The notes beneath the pieces are model-generated. The model had not been told where the DNA came from. It saw only the letters and a program-made list of their open reading frames with translations, and made no database searches. The position numbers and the translations under genes are program-made. A stretch of DNA of 64,000 nucleotides from Rhodospirillales bacterium 24-66-33 (GTDB lineage Bacteria > Pseudomonadota > Alphaproteobacteria > Reyranellales > Reyranellaceae), in NCBI GenBank assembly GCA_002281855.1, contig NCHQ01000011.1, positions 62,001 through 126,000 of the forward strand. The letters run 5' to 3'. Of this stretch, positions 26,938-36,051 are shown piece after piece (within the stretch, counting starts at the first letter, position 1; every line of letters begins with the position of its first letter).

Positions 26938-28575
26938 CTACTTCGCGATCCAGGTGGCGTAGAAGCTCGGGCGACCCACGGCCTCGAAGGTGAAGTCCTT
27001 GACCTTCGGTGACGCGGCGAAGGCCTGTGGCTCCTCGAAGATCGGGATCACATATCCCTGGTCGATCACATAGGCCTGCACTTCGCCCACCAGCGCGATG
27101 CGCTTCACGGGATCGGTCGCGGCGGCGATGTCCTCGAGCAGCGTGTTGAGCTTCTCGTCGACGAAGCTCTTGACCTTGTTGCTGACGCCACCCTTCTGCA
27201 GAAGGATATTGCGCGTCGTCGGATAGTACTGGCTGCGAATCACATCGGGATCGGCGCGACCGACCATCGCCGGGGCGACGGGAGTCTTCATCGGATCGAG
27301 ACTGTCGGCGACGCGGCTGCCGGCATCGCCCGCCAGCACGCTGAGCTTCACGCCGACCTTGGCCCATTGCTGCGCCACGAGCTGCAACGTCTCCTTGTTC
27401 TGCGGCTGCGGCGGCGATTCGTAGGCCTGGAGCACCAGCTCCCTGCCCTCCTTTTGGCGCAGGCCCTTCGGGCCGATCGTCCAGCCGGCTTCGTCGAGCA
27501 GCTTGGCGGCCAGTGCCGGGTCGTAGGCGAGCTTGGCCGATTGGTCGACATAGCCCTGCGCGGTCGAGGCGATGATCGATTTGGCCTGCGGATAGTTGGC
27601 CGAGAACAGCGTCGCCACGATCTCCCGGGTATTGGTCGCGTGCAGCAGCGCCTTACGCACGCGGATGTCGGAGACCAGGGGATTGTCGGGCCGGAAGACG
27701 ACCGTGTTGTTCACGCCGCGCGTCGCCGGCGCGTAGATCACGAAGCCCTTCGACTGGACCTGCTTCTCGTCATAGGCCTGGACTTGGCGGATGACGTTGG
27801 CCTGACCGGCCAGCAGCGCGCCGATGCGCACGCTGTCCTCGGGCGTCACGACGTACTTGATGCCGTCGAGGTTGGCGCGGCCCTGGTGGGCGAGCTTGGC
27901 CGGACCCCATTTGTAGTCCTTGCGCGCCTCCATCACGAGTTCGCGGCCGAGCACCTCGCTCTTAACGACGAACGGGCCCGAGCCGATGATCTTGGTGGCG
28001 TCGCCCAGCGCGTCGAACGGCAGGGCCAGCGTCTTCAGCGACACCAGCCCGGAGCCGATCACCGACGTGCCCTGCAGGAAGCCGACCGACGGCTTGTTGA
28101 AGAAGAATTTCACGGTCAGCGGATCGACGACCTCGCTGCCCTTGTAGTTGGTGATCACCTCTGACACCGGCTGTTTCAGCGCCTTGTTGCCGAGTCCATA
28201 GGTGTCGAAGTTCTTGGCCACGGCGGCGGCGTCGAGCGGCGTGCCGTCGGAGAAGGTGACGCCCGGCCGGATCTTGAAGGTGTATTCGGTGGCGTCGGCA
28301 TTGACCGTCCAGCTCTCTGCGATCCACGGCTCGATCTCGAGCGTCTTCGGATTCTGGTAGGTGAGCTTGTCGGTGATCTGGTTGAGCACCCCGCCGTTGG
28401 GATAGAAGCCCCCGGCCGGCGGGTAGAGATTGGTGTGCGGCTGCTGCTCCAGATAGATCAGCGTGCCCCCCTTGGTGACCGCCGGCTGCGCTGCAGCACT
28501 TCCTGCGAGGACGGCGATGGACGCGAGCGACGCGAACGCGCCGGCCAGAAACCGCTGGTACTTCATCTGAATCAC
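26938..28575 (-). CDS. ABC transporter periplasmic substrate-binding protein (SBP family 5)
   Basis: The 545-residue protein starts with a Sec signal peptide (ending near GSAAAQPAV) and has the SBP family 5 fold: GGTLIYLEQQPHTNLYPP, TEYTFKIRPGVTFSDGTPL, and IGSGPFVVKSEVLG. The start chosen is the GTG at 28575, because GAGGGGG lies 5 bases before it; the ATG at 28566 has a 14-base gap. I recall similar proteins (KPN_01854-type) as the usual binding protein of the monooxygenase-linked importer. It is the first gene of the leftward operon, and its ligand is unknown. Confidence 0.88.
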   Translation of the reverse strand: MIQMKYQRFLAGAFASLASIAVLAGSAAAQPAVTKGGTLIYLEQQPHTNLYPPAGGFYPNGGVLNQITDKLTYQNPKTLEIEPWIAESWTVNADATEYTFKIRPGVTFSDGTPLDAAAVAKNFDTYGLGNKALKQPVSEVITNYKGSEVVDPLTVKFFFNKPSVGFLQGTSVIGSGLVSLKTLALPFDALGDATKIIGSGPFVVKSEVLGRELVMEARKDYKWGPAKLAHQGRANLDGIKYVVTPEDSVRIGALLAGQANVIRQVQAYDEKQVQSKGFVIYAPATRGVNNTVVFRPDNPLVSDIRVRKALLHATNTREIVATLFSANYPQAKSIIASTAQGYVDQSAKLAYDPALAAKLLDEAGWTIGPKGLRQKEGRELVLQAYESPPQPQNKETLQLVAQQWAKVGVKLSVLAGDAGSRVADSLDPMKTPVAPAMVGRADPDVIRSQYYPTTRNILLQKGGVSNKVKSFVDEKLNTLLEDIAAATDPVKRIALVGEVQAYVIDQGYVIPIFEEPQAFAASPKVKDFTFEAVGRPSFYATWIAK

Positions 28576-28706
28576 GACAACCCCCTCGAGCCTTTAGGGC
28601 ACGGGAATCGCCATGCAGAATTTAGGCCGAATCTCGCCGTGCGAGCAGGATATATGGCCGTGGGGTTCCGGCAATTACACAGAGCAGATTGTCAAAATAG
28701 GCGGCG

Positions 28707-28738
28707 CGACGGAGCAGGACTTGCTGCCTGCCCCGTCG
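28707..28738 (-). terminator. Possible terminator hairpin after the ketopantoate-reductase-like gene
   Basis: A 12-bp stem with one G-U pair on the leftward transcript (28738-28727 with 28718-28707, 8-nt loop) lies 12 bp past the stop. A short T-run appears only about 9 nt downstream, so it is weak. It would separate this gene from the importer operon that starts at 28575. Confidence 0.4.
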
Positions 28739-28750
28739 GGAGGAGGAAAA

Positions 28751-29815
28751 TTATCCGCCGAGCAGAGCGGCGGACGGCGCCAGCTCCTTGCGCTCCACCT
28801 TCTTCACGATCTCGGTGAGCCTGGCATGGGTCGGCGCCTTGACGCCGATATAGTCGCCGCGCTCGGCGATGTAGCCGTTCATGAACTCGATCTCGGTGCG
28901 GCGGCCCTTGATGATGTCCTGCGCCATCGAGGGGCGCTGGATGTCGGCGCGCGGATTGGGGTTGGTATTGGAGCCGGGCCGCAGGATCGCCTCGACCTCG
29001 TCGAGGGCCGCCTTGTCGTCCTCCGACGCGCGGGCCAGCAGTTCGGGCTCGAACTTGCCGATCTTCTCGATGTGGTAGCCCAGCGCCTGGCCGACGCGCA
29101 CCGCCTCGCCGCCCAGCTTGATCGAGAAGCGGCGCACCGCGTCGTTGCGGTCGCAGTCGGTGCCGGTCATGCCGGTGGCCGCCGAGACGCCGTTCTTCAT
29201 GCCGTTCTGGCAGAGCTTGGACCAGCGCTCGCCCCACAGGTTGGTCGTGGTCTTCGCGCTGTCGATCATGCCGACCATCTCGCGCAGTTCCTCGACCCGC
29301 TTGGTGATGCGGCCATGGACCTCGCCGACGCGGAAGACGGTGTGCTTGTCGCCGCCCTTGGAGACGGTGCGGCGGATCTTGCCGGCTTCGTACATGTCGA
29401 CCGAGATCAGCGAAGCGACCATGCCGACTGTCTTGCCCCAGCCGACGACGCCCGCGATGCGCTCCTCGTTCAGGCAGTTCTGCAGCGACACGACGTAGCC
29501 GTCCGGCGCCAGATACTGCTTGATCAGAGCGGTCGCCCATTCAGTGTCGTAGGACTTCATCGACACGAAGGCGATGTCGATCGGCTTCTGGCGCGACAGG
29601 TCCTGCATCTCCGTGAGATGCATGGTCTTGGCGTTGGTGACCGTGAACTTCTCTTCCGGCGTCACGCCGTCGAGCTCAAGCCCGTTCTTGCGGATGGTCT
29701 CGATGTTCTCCGGCCAGAAATCGATCAGGGTGACGTCGAGACCCGCTTGCGCGAGATAGCCGCCGACATAGCCGCCCAGAGCTCCCGTGCCGACGACTGC
29801 GATTCTCTTGCCCAT
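28751..29815 (-). CDS. Ketopantoate reductase (ApbA/PanE) family protein
   Basis: The 354-residue protein begins with the NAD(P)-binding motif IAVVGTGALGGYVGGYLAQAG and has a middle QNCLNEERIA segment that matches the family's QNG-type substrate loop. The C-terminal helical domain has the usual PSMAQDIIKGRRTEIEFMNGYI motif, with its conserved serine and acidic residues. Members reduce 2-dehydropantoate to pantoate or similar 2-oxo acids. The chain is longer than the ~300 residues of the true PanE, so a different 2-oxo acid substrate is likely. It lies 25 bp downstream of the alpha/beta hydrolase gene. Confidence 0.82.
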   Translation of the reverse strand: MGKRIAVVGTGALGGYVGGYLAQAGLDVTLIDFWPENIETIRKNGLELDGVTPEEKFTVTNAKTMHLTEMQDLSRQKPIDIAFVSMKSYDTEWATALIKQYLAPDGYVVSLQNCLNEERIAGVVGWGKTVGMVASLISVDMYEAGKIRRTVSKGGDKHTVFRVGEVHGRITKRVEELREMVGMIDSAKTTTNLWGERWSKLCQNGMKNGVSAATGMTGTDCDRNDAVRRFSIKLGGEAVRVGQALGYHIEKIGKFEPELLARASEDDKAALDEVEAILRPGSNTNPNPRADIQRPSMAQDIIKGRRTEIEFMNGYIAERGDYIGVKAPTHARLTEIVKKVERKELAPSAALLGG

Positions 29816-29839
29816 CCTGATCTCCCTTGAAGCTGTTCG

Positions 29840-31723
29840 TTAAGGTGCGACGCGCGGCTCTTTGCGCGCGCGGTCGAGATAGCGTTCGGCGTCCTCGGCC
29901 AGCAGCAGCCGGTCGGCCATCAGTTGCGTGACGACCGCCTGGACCCTGGCCACGTAGTCGGCACCGCTCCTGTAGCGCTCGGCGATCGAGAGGCGCGGAT
30001 CGCCCGTGGCTTCCCGCGCGGCCTTGTCGATCGGCAGCGGCAGGCAGCTGCCGTCGCGGTCGGCGATCTCGCCGGCGGGGTAGGGCGGCTTGTACTCGTT
30101 CCAGCCCGTATAGGTGGCCAGCGGCACGGCGATGTCGGGCAGGCGGATGCCGGCGACCTCGTTGCCGTCGGCGTCGACCTTGCTCACCAGCGTGCGATAG
30201 GTCTTGTCGGGAGCGACGGGCTTCACCCAGTCGCCGGGCGGCGACACGGTGTTGGTGGCACGCACGATCGCGGCGCCCGGCACGGCGGGAAAGCCGGTCT
30301 TGTCGGGCTCGACCAATGTGCCGGCAGCCAGCGTCGGAGCGCGGCTGGGCGGCGGTTCCTTGCCCGAAACGACCCACTCGACGAGCGCGACCAGCAGGGC
30401 GCGGACCGCCGGCATCGGATTGTGCGGGTTGCGCGGATTGAGGTTCGGACCGGGATCGGTCGTGGCGCCGGCGCGGCCGCCATGCTGTGTCCCAGCGATC
30501 ATGTAGACGCGGGAGTTCTGCGGCAGGGTCACGTCCTGCGTGCCCAGCGGATCGGTGTGCAGCAGCGAGGCGCCCTTCTGCCAGTATTCGGTCGAGGTGT
30601 TGGTCTCGATCAGCAGCGGATCGCTGCCGTCGCCCCGGAACAGCGAGCCGCTCTTCCCGGTCAGCGGATCGTCGAGCATCGCCGTCGAGAACGGGAATTC
30701 GTTCTCGGGAAAGCCGTGATCCTCGTGCTGGGTGTTGGTGCGTGCCGGCTGGGCGAACGGCGTGTTGAAGAACACGCGGCCGACGCCCGCGATGTGGCTA
30801 TGGATGCCGTCGAACACGCGGCGTCCCTGTTCGTCGCGGTTGAAGCCTTCCGAGATGTGATTGCGCAGGTAGCGACCGGCCTGGGAAAAGCCGATGGCCA
30901 GCGCATGCGTCATGGGCCGGCCCGTGGCCTTCATCGAGTCGGGCGAGTGGCGCAGCCAGCTCACCACGTCGCGCGTCGCCGCGAAGCCCAGGCCCTGGAC
31001 CTTGGGGTTCTTCGCTTCATAGTGGAATTCGTAGAGGAAGCCGGGCTTCGCCTGCGTGCCCTCGCGCAGCCTGATCGAGCGGGCGTCGACGAACGACCAT
31101 TGGTTCAGCGGCAGTTCGCGCGGCTCGTCGTCGGCGTGCTCGCGCACGGTGAGGCGTGCCCGGGGCTGTTCGAGCGTGGCGGCCTCGTGCGAGAGCTTGA
31201 ACGTCTCCAGCACGCCGACGCGCGTGCCCGAGACCCATTCCTCGCGGACCGTCTGCACGATCGGTCGGCCGTTGTCGGTCGCGACCGGCGCCGTCAGGGC
31301 GAGACCCATGTTGGCGCGCGGCGCATCGGGATCCCAGCCCGACCAGACGACGGTGTACCCGAGGCGCAACGGGAAGGCGTTGCCGAGATCTGCCAAGGTC
31401 TTCGGATCGTTCACGCCCTGGGGGCCGTCGGCGATGTTGCCGAACAGCATCTTGCGGCCGCGATTGTTCACTTCGTAGAGGATGCGCCCATTGCCGCGTG
31501 TAGAGTCCTTGGGCCGCAGGATGAAGACGCTGGTCGCGTACTCGACCTTGCCGGCGGCGTTGCGCGGCGCCTTGTCGATCAGGGCGATGCCGCTGTTGGC
31601 GGGCGAGGACGGATCGACCTCGCCCCGGGCGACGGCGATGACCCGCTCATAGGCGCCGGCCTCGCCGAACGCGGCGCCGTCGGCGAGCGGTTCGACCTTC
31701 TCGATATCCAGGGAGACGAGCAC
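29840..31723 (-). CDS. Large alpha/beta hydrolase-domain protein (Abhydrolase_10-like)
   Basis: The 627-residue protein has the nucleophile-elbow motif GFSQAGR (near residue 277) in an alpha/beta hydrolase context and matches the large family I recall as PF20091. Other conserved stretches are ILYEVNNRGRK, TVVWSGWDPD, and HIAGVGRVFFNTPF. There is no signal peptide, so it is probably cytoplasmic. The start is a GTG at 31723 without a good ribosome-binding site. The family function is poorly known; a serine-hydrolase role on an ester or lactone is inference. Confidence 0.75.
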   Translation of the reverse strand: MLVSLDIEKVEPLADGAAFGEAGAYERVIAVARGEVDPSSPANSGIALIDKAPRNAAGKVEYATSVFILRPKDSTRGNGRILYEVNNRGRKMLFGNIADGPQGVNDPKTLADLGNAFPLRLGYTVVWSGWDPDAPRANMGLALTAPVATDNGRPIVQTVREEWVSGTRVGVLETFKLSHEAATLEQPRARLTVREHADDEPRELPLNQWSFVDARSIRLREGTQAKPGFLYEFHYEAKNPKVQGLGFAATRDVVSWLRHSPDSMKATGRPMTHALAIGFSQAGRYLRNHISEGFNRDEQGRRVFDGIHSHIAGVGRVFFNTPFAQPARTNTQHEDHGFPENEFPFSTAMLDDPLTGKSGSLFRGDGSDPLLIETNTSTEYWQKGASLLHTDPLGTQDVTLPQNSRVYMIAGTQHGGRAGATTDPGPNLNPRNPHNPMPAVRALLVALVEWVVSGKEPPPSRAPTLAAGTLVEPDKTGFPAVPGAAIVRATNTVSPPGDWVKPVAPDKTYRTLVSKVDADGNEVAGIRLPDIAVPLATYTGWNEYKPPYPAGEIADRDGSCLPLPIDKAAREATGDPRLSIAERYRSGADYVARVQAVVTQLMADRLLLAEDAERYLDRARKEPRVAP

Positions 31724-31760
31724 TAATACACGCTAGGTTTGAGGTTGAGTATCAAAGGTT

Positions 31761-31886
31761 CCGTCGTCTCGACCGGAGCGCGCAGCGCGGAGTGGAGAGA
31801 CCTGCTCTCCACCAAATGCCGGCCAATCCCAGATAGAAGGTCTCTCCGCTCTGCCTCGCTACGCTCGGCTCCGGTCGAGACGACGG
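31761..31886. repeat. Nested inverted-repeat element
   Basis: The outer arms at 31761-31779 and 31868-31886 are perfectly complementary over 19 bp. Inside, 31792-31799 pairs perfectly with 31805-31812 around a 5-nt loop, and further interrupted pairing joins the outer and inner stems. The ~126-bp element fills most of the 218-bp gap between two leftward genes. It resembles dispersed intergenic palindromic elements of alphaproteobacteria; no transposase is encoded here. Confidence 0.7.
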
Positions 31887-31941
31887 GCTCTGCTTTGAAG
31901 CACCAGAGTCTTTGGCTGATCTGCCTTGAAATCATCCCGAT

Positions 31942-32367
31942 CTAGGCCCTGACTTCCGCCTGGACCTCTTCCGCCGGGAAGTTCAGTTCCACGCCGACGC
32001 CGTCGGGATCGTAGAGGAATATCTGCGCGGCGCCGGTGCGCGGCACGATCTGTTCGCGGAACTTCACGTTCTTCGACTGCAGGCGCTTGCGCACGCCGGG
32101 CAGGTCGCTGGCGGCGAAGGCGATGTGATCGAACCGGCCGGTATCGTCGAACTTTTTCTCGGTGCCGCGTACGACGATGCCTTCGCGTGGCGTGCGCGCG
32201 CCCAGCAGGTGCACGGTGGCCACGCCGCCGGAATAGAGCCAGTAGCCGGGGAAGCCGAGCGGCGGGCGGTCGCCATTCTCGAGGCCCAGGACGTCGCAAT
32301 AGAAATCCTTGGTGGCCTCGAGGTTGGACGGCTCGATCGTGTAGTGCTGAAGGGGGCCAAGCGGCAT
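31942..32367 (-). CDS. VOC-family (glyoxalase/dioxygenase superfamily) protein
   Basis: The 141-residue protein is a single VOC module. The N-terminus has the metal histidine region LQHYTIEPSNLEATKDFYCDVLGL, the centre RFDHIAFAASD with a second histidine, and the C-terminus IFLYDPDGVGVELNFP with the conserved glutamate. Family members are metal-dependent lyases, isomerases or dioxygenases. It precedes the alpha/beta hydrolase and follows the acyl-CoA-dehydrogenase-like monooxygenase by 20 bp, so it may belong to the same catabolic transcript. The substrate is unknown. Confidence 0.82.
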   Translation of the reverse strand: MPLGPLQHYTIEPSNLEATKDFYCDVLGLENGDRPPLGFPGYWLYSGGVATVHLLGARTPREGIVVRGTEKKFDDTGRFDHIAFAASDLPGVRKRLQSKNVKFREQIVPRTGAAQIFLYDPDGVGVELNFPAEEVQAEVRA

Positions 32368-32387
32368 GGTCGGTCTCCGTGGTCGGG

Positions 32388-33593
32388 TCAGACGAAGGTG
32401 AGGTCGGCGTCGGCGCCCATCATCCAGGCGCCCACGGTCTCGAAATGGGAAAGCCGGCCCTGCAATTGCTGGGTCACGGTGTGGATGTCGCGGAACCGCC
32501 GCTCCAGCGGATGGTTCTCGAAGATCGCCGTGGCGCCCGCCGCATTGTAGGCGAAGTCGACGGCGTCCTTGGCCTTGTGGATGGCGTTCGTCGCGGCCAT
32601 GCGGATGGTAATTCGCTGCTCGACGGTGATCTTGTCGCCGGCCGAGAGGTCTTTCCAGATGCCGGCCATCGACTGCAGCACGAAGGCGCGGGCGGCACGG
32701 AGATTGACCTCGGCCTGCGCCAGGTTCGATTGCACCACGGCATTGTCACGCAGCGGGCTCTTGAGGCCGCGCGGGACCTTGTTGCGCGCGACGTCGAGGA
32801 AGCAGTCGAGTGCGCCGCGGGCGATGCCGCAGGCCACGGCGGCGAAGCCCATCTGGTAGCAGGTGCCGGCGCCCATCCTGTAGAGCGGTCCCTGTTCGCG
32901 GCATTCGCGCTCGAAGTCGCGCGTGATCGAATGGTCGGCGCGCACGAAGAAGTCGGTGAGCGCAAACTGGTCGCTCGCCGTGCCGCGCAAGCCGACCGTG
33001 TTCCAGATGTCGGTCCACTGAACGTCGTCGGTGCGCACCAGCATGGTGCGCTCCTGCTGCCGGCCGTTCTCGTCCAGGCGGGGCGAGCCGTTGGCCTCGA
33101 AGATCGGGCAATGGGCGCCCAGCCAGGTGGCGTGGCGGCCGCCGGACGCGAAGGCCCAGACGCCCGTCACCTTGTAACCGCCCTCGCATTCGATCGCCTT
33201 GACCCGGGGGCCCGGCCCCCAAGCGAGTACGGCGCGCGGATCGTCGCCGAAGATCGCGCGGGCGACCGGCAGGTCGAGATAGGCCGCCGACATGGCGCAG
33301 CCGCCGGCCTGGCTCAGGCACCAGGCGGTGGAAGCGTCACCCCGGGCGATCGTCTCGATCACATGGAAGAAGGTCACGGGATCGGTCTCGATCCCGTTCG
33401 ACGTTCTCGGCAGCAGCAGGCGGAACAGCCGCGCCTCGTGGAGCTTGTCGAGCAGCGCCGGCGGCAGCCGGCGCGTCTCCTCGATCTCGTTGGAAGCAGC
33501 CTCGACGGCCGGCCGCAGGGCCTCGGCACGGGAGATCACTGCGGGGTCGCCGGCAAGGTCGGCGGTGGACGGGATCAGCGTATCCACGATCAT
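32388..33593 (-). CDS. Acyl-CoA dehydrogenase-like flavin monooxygenase
   Basis: The 401-residue protein has the acyl-CoA dehydrogenase fold but the motif pattern of the two-component flavin hydroxylases (HsaA, DszC, HpaB relatives). These include ARGDASTAWCLSQAG near residue 83, GVWAFASGGRHATWLG, and the C-terminal QQLQGRLSHFE. Such enzymes hydroxylate aromatic or steroid rings or desulfurise, using FMNH2 from a separate reductase. No reductase gene is adjacent. A true dehydrogenase is possible but less likely. The neighbouring VOC and MFS genes fit catabolism of an imported aromatic or organic acid. Confidence 0.8.
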   Translation of the reverse strand: MIVDTLIPSTADLAGDPAVISRAEALRPAVEAASNEIEETRRLPPALLDKLHEARLFRLLLPRTSNGIETDPVTFFHVIETIARGDASTAWCLSQAGGCAMSAAYLDLPVARAIFGDDPRAVLAWGPGPRVKAIECEGGYKVTGVWAFASGGRHATWLGAHCPIFEANGSPRLDENGRQQERTMLVRTDDVQWTDIWNTVGLRGTASDQFALTDFFVRADHSITRDFERECREQGPLYRMGAGTCYQMGFAAVACGIARGALDCFLDVARNKVPRGLKSPLRDNAVVQSNLAQAEVNLRAARAFVLQSMAGIWKDLSAGDKITVEQRITIRMAATNAIHKAKDAVDFAYNAAGATAIFENHPLERRFRDIHTVTQQLQGRLSHFETVGAWMMGADADLTFV

Positions 33594-33615
33594 CCTCTTC
33601 GAAAAGGCGTGCGCA

Positions 33616-34983
33616 TCAGGCGGGAGCCAGTTCCCTGTCGATCTGCGCGATCGACTTGCCTTTGGTTTCCATCCCGAAGAAATAATAGACCAGGCCGGCC
33701 ATCAGGAACCAGCAGCCGAGATAGAGAAAGGCCGTCGGAATCTCGGGCAGCGGCACGTCGGGCTTCAGATAGTTGTTCGACCCGACGATCAGCGCGAGGC
33801 CGAGCGGTCCGATGATCTTGCCGATGCCGCCGAAGCCATAGGCCGAGCCCATGCCGGTGGTACGCAGGTGCGAGGGCCAGACTTCCGCGGCATAGGGTCC
33901 GACGATTGCGAAGCCGCCATCGGCGAAGAAGAAGGCTAGGGCCAGGATCAGCCACAGGGCCGACATGCCCATGATCGTCGCATCGTAGTTGTAGCCCGCG
34001 AGGATGATGAACACCCCGGCACCGAGGCCGATCAGGCCGCCGCCGGCCCGTCGTCCGATCTTGTCCGACAGGTAGGAGAAGGACAGGCGGCCGAGGAAGC
34101 CCATGACGGTGAGCAGGATCATCATCTTGGCAGCTTCCTGCGGCGTCACCTTCAGCAGCAGCACGAACAGCGAGGGCGCCCACAAGGTGACGCCGTACAC
34201 GCCGGTCTGTGCCCCGGCATTGCCGAGCCACGACACCAGCAGGCTGCGCGGATACTTGAAGAGTTCGAACCAGTTCGCCTTGGGTGGTTCGACGATCGGG
34301 GCGGTCGGGAGGGGCAGCTCCTCGGGCTTCATCTGCAGCGCCCAGGCCAGCGACTTGCGGGCCTCTTCGTAACGGCCCTGGCGGACCAGCCAGACCGGCG
34401 ATTCCGGCACCCACAGGCGAACGAGCAGGACCACGAGCGACGGCAGCACGCCGATGGCGAACAGCAGGCGCCACTGGTCGGCGCCCATGAACGCGCCCAG
34501 CACCGCGCCGAGGCCGACGCCGAGCGGGATCACGCAGGTGACGAGGCCACCGACCCAGCCGCGCTTGCGCGCCGGCACGAACTCCTGGACCAGCGGGAGG
34601 TCGACGCAATAGAGGCCGCCGACGCCGAAGCCCACGAAGAAGCGCATGATGGTGATGTAGATCCAGCCGTTCTCCGGCGTGAAGTAGAGCAGGCCGGTGG
34701 CGATCGAGAAATTCAGCACCGTGCCGATGAACACCTTGCGGCGGCCGATGCGGTCGGCGAGCCAGCCCCAGATGTAGGCGCCGAGAATGGCGCCGACGCC
34801 CGACGACAGCAGCACGATGGCCGACTGTCCGAAGGTGAGCTTCCAGGGGCCGATCAGGAAGGCGAGGACGAAACCGATCAGGAAGTAGTCGAAGAATTCG
34901 AGTGCATCGCCGATCACCGCCGCGGCGATGATCTTCTTCTGGTTGCCGGTCAGTCTGGTCTGCCGGTCGAGAACGTCGAACAT
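33616..34983 (-). CDS. MFS transporter, aromatic-acid/metabolite symporter-like
   Basis: The 455-residue carrier has about twelve membrane spans and the MFS signature GWLADRIGRRKVFIG after the second or third span, with the second-half copy SYLSDKIGRRAGGG. The N-terminus has DALEFFDYFLIGFVLAFL, seen in the aromatic-acid/sugar-type symporters, and a hydrophilic central loop of about 60 residues. It imports (or exports) a small organic acid with protons. It is 22 bp upstream of the monooxygenase gene on the same strand, so it may supply its substrate. Confidence 0.88.
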   Translation of the reverse strand: MFDVLDRQTRLTGNQKKIIAAAVIGDALEFFDYFLIGFVLAFLIGPWKLTFGQSAIVLLSSGVGAILGAYIWGWLADRIGRRKVFIGTVLNFSIATGLLYFTPENGWIYITIMRFFVGFGVGGLYCVDLPLVQEFVPARKRGWVGGLVTCVIPLGVGLGAVLGAFMGADQWRLLFAIGVLPSLVVLLVRLWVPESPVWLVRQGRYEEARKSLAWALQMKPEELPLPTAPIVEPPKANWFELFKYPRSLLVSWLGNAGAQTGVYGVTLWAPSLFVLLLKVTPQEAAKMMILLTVMGFLGRLSFSYLSDKIGRRAGGGLIGLGAGVFIILAGYNYDATIMGMSALWLILALAFFFADGGFAIVGPYAAEVWPSHLRTTGMGSAYGFGGIGKIIGPLGLALIVGSNNYLKPDVPLPEIPTAFLYLGCWFLMAGLVYYFFGMETKGKSIAQIDRELAPA

Positions 34984-35173
34984 GGCATTTCCCCCGTGCG
35001 CTTTTGTTTGGGGCGCCTGTCGCGCACTCTTCAGTGCGTCCCTGCGGTCACGCTACGCCCCGGTCCGCGCGACCGGCAAGACGGCGGCCTCTGTCCTGTT
35101 TGCCCGTCGAAATGCATCGCTGCATGGCAGCCTCCTCCTTTGCTAAAGAGAAGGGGACATTGGGGAGATCGTC

Positions 35174-36031
35174 ATGCATTGGACCGACCGCCGGACACGT
35201 TTCCGGGCGCTGCTCGCGGGCGAGCGCTGCATCCATCCGGGCTCGGTGTTCGACCCGATCTCCGCGCGCATCGCCGAGGATCTCGGCTTCGAGATCGGCA
35301 TGTTCGCCGGGTCCGTGGCCTCCATGACCGTACTGGGCGCACCCGACCTCATCGTGCTCACCTTGAGCGAGTTCGCAGGCCAGGCCTACCGCATCAACCG
35401 GGCGGGCGGCCTGCCGCTCATGGTCGATGCCGACCATGGCTACGGCAACGCATTGAATGCCCGCCGCACCGTCGAGGAACTCGAGACCGCAGGCGTCTGC
35501 GGCCTCAGCCTCGAAGATACCGATCTGCCGACGCCCTACGGCGCCACCGCGCCGCGGCTGATCTCGATCGACGAAGGCGTCGCCAAGATGAAGGCGGCGC
35601 TCGGCGGGCGGCAGGACCCGGCACTCTGCATCGCCGGCCGCACCAGCGCGATCACGATCACCGGGCTCGAGGATGCGATCGCCCGCGGCAAGGCCTACGA
35701 GGCCGCCGGAGTCGATGCCCTGTTCTTCGTCGGCGTCCGGACCCGCGCCGAACTCGACGCGATCTCGGAAGCGACGACTCTGCCGATTATTCTCGGTGGC
35801 GTGTCGGGCGATCTCACCGATCTCGGCTATCTCGGGGCGCGCCGTGTCCGCATCGCCTTGCAGGGCCACCAGCCCTTCGCGGCAGCCGTCAAGGCCGTGT
35901 ACGACACGCTGAAGGCGCTGCGCGACGGTACGCAACCGTCGAAGCTGCAGGGCGTGGCCAGTCCGGAACTGATGAAGAAGGTCACGCGCGACGCCGACTA
36001 TGCGCGCTGGACGAAGGACTTCCTGGGCTAA
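35174..36031 (+). CDS. Oxaloacetate decarboxylase-like enzyme of the isocitrate lyase/PEP mutase superfamily
   Basis: The 285-residue TIM-barrel protein has the superfamily pattern: HPGSVFDPISARIAEDLGFEIGMFAGS, MVDADHGYGNALN (metal-binding aspartates), SLEDTDLPTPYG, and CIAGRTSAI. The combination, including the ADHGYGN motif, resembles the PA4872-type oxaloacetate decarboxylase rather than isocitrate lyase, because the KKCGH catalytic loop of lyases is absent. It should convert oxaloacetate or a similar 2-oxo acid. The start has GGGGAG 7 bases upstream. It is divergent from the MFS gene. Confidence 0.82.
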   Translation: MHWTDRRTRFRALLAGERCIHPGSVFDPISARIAEDLGFEIGMFAGSVASMTVLGAPDLIVLTLSEFAGQAYRINRAGGLPLMVDADHGYGNALNARRTVEELETAGVCGLSLEDTDLPTPYGATAPRLISIDEGVAKMKAALGGRQDPALCIAGRTSAITITGLEDAIARGKAYEAAGVDALFFVGVRTRAELDAISEATTLPIILGGVSGDLTDLGYLGARRVRIALQGHQPFAAAVKAVYDTLKALRDGTQPSKLQGVASPELMKKVTRDADYARWTKDFLG

Positions 36032-36051
36032 GGCCGCGTAGGCCGCGCGCG

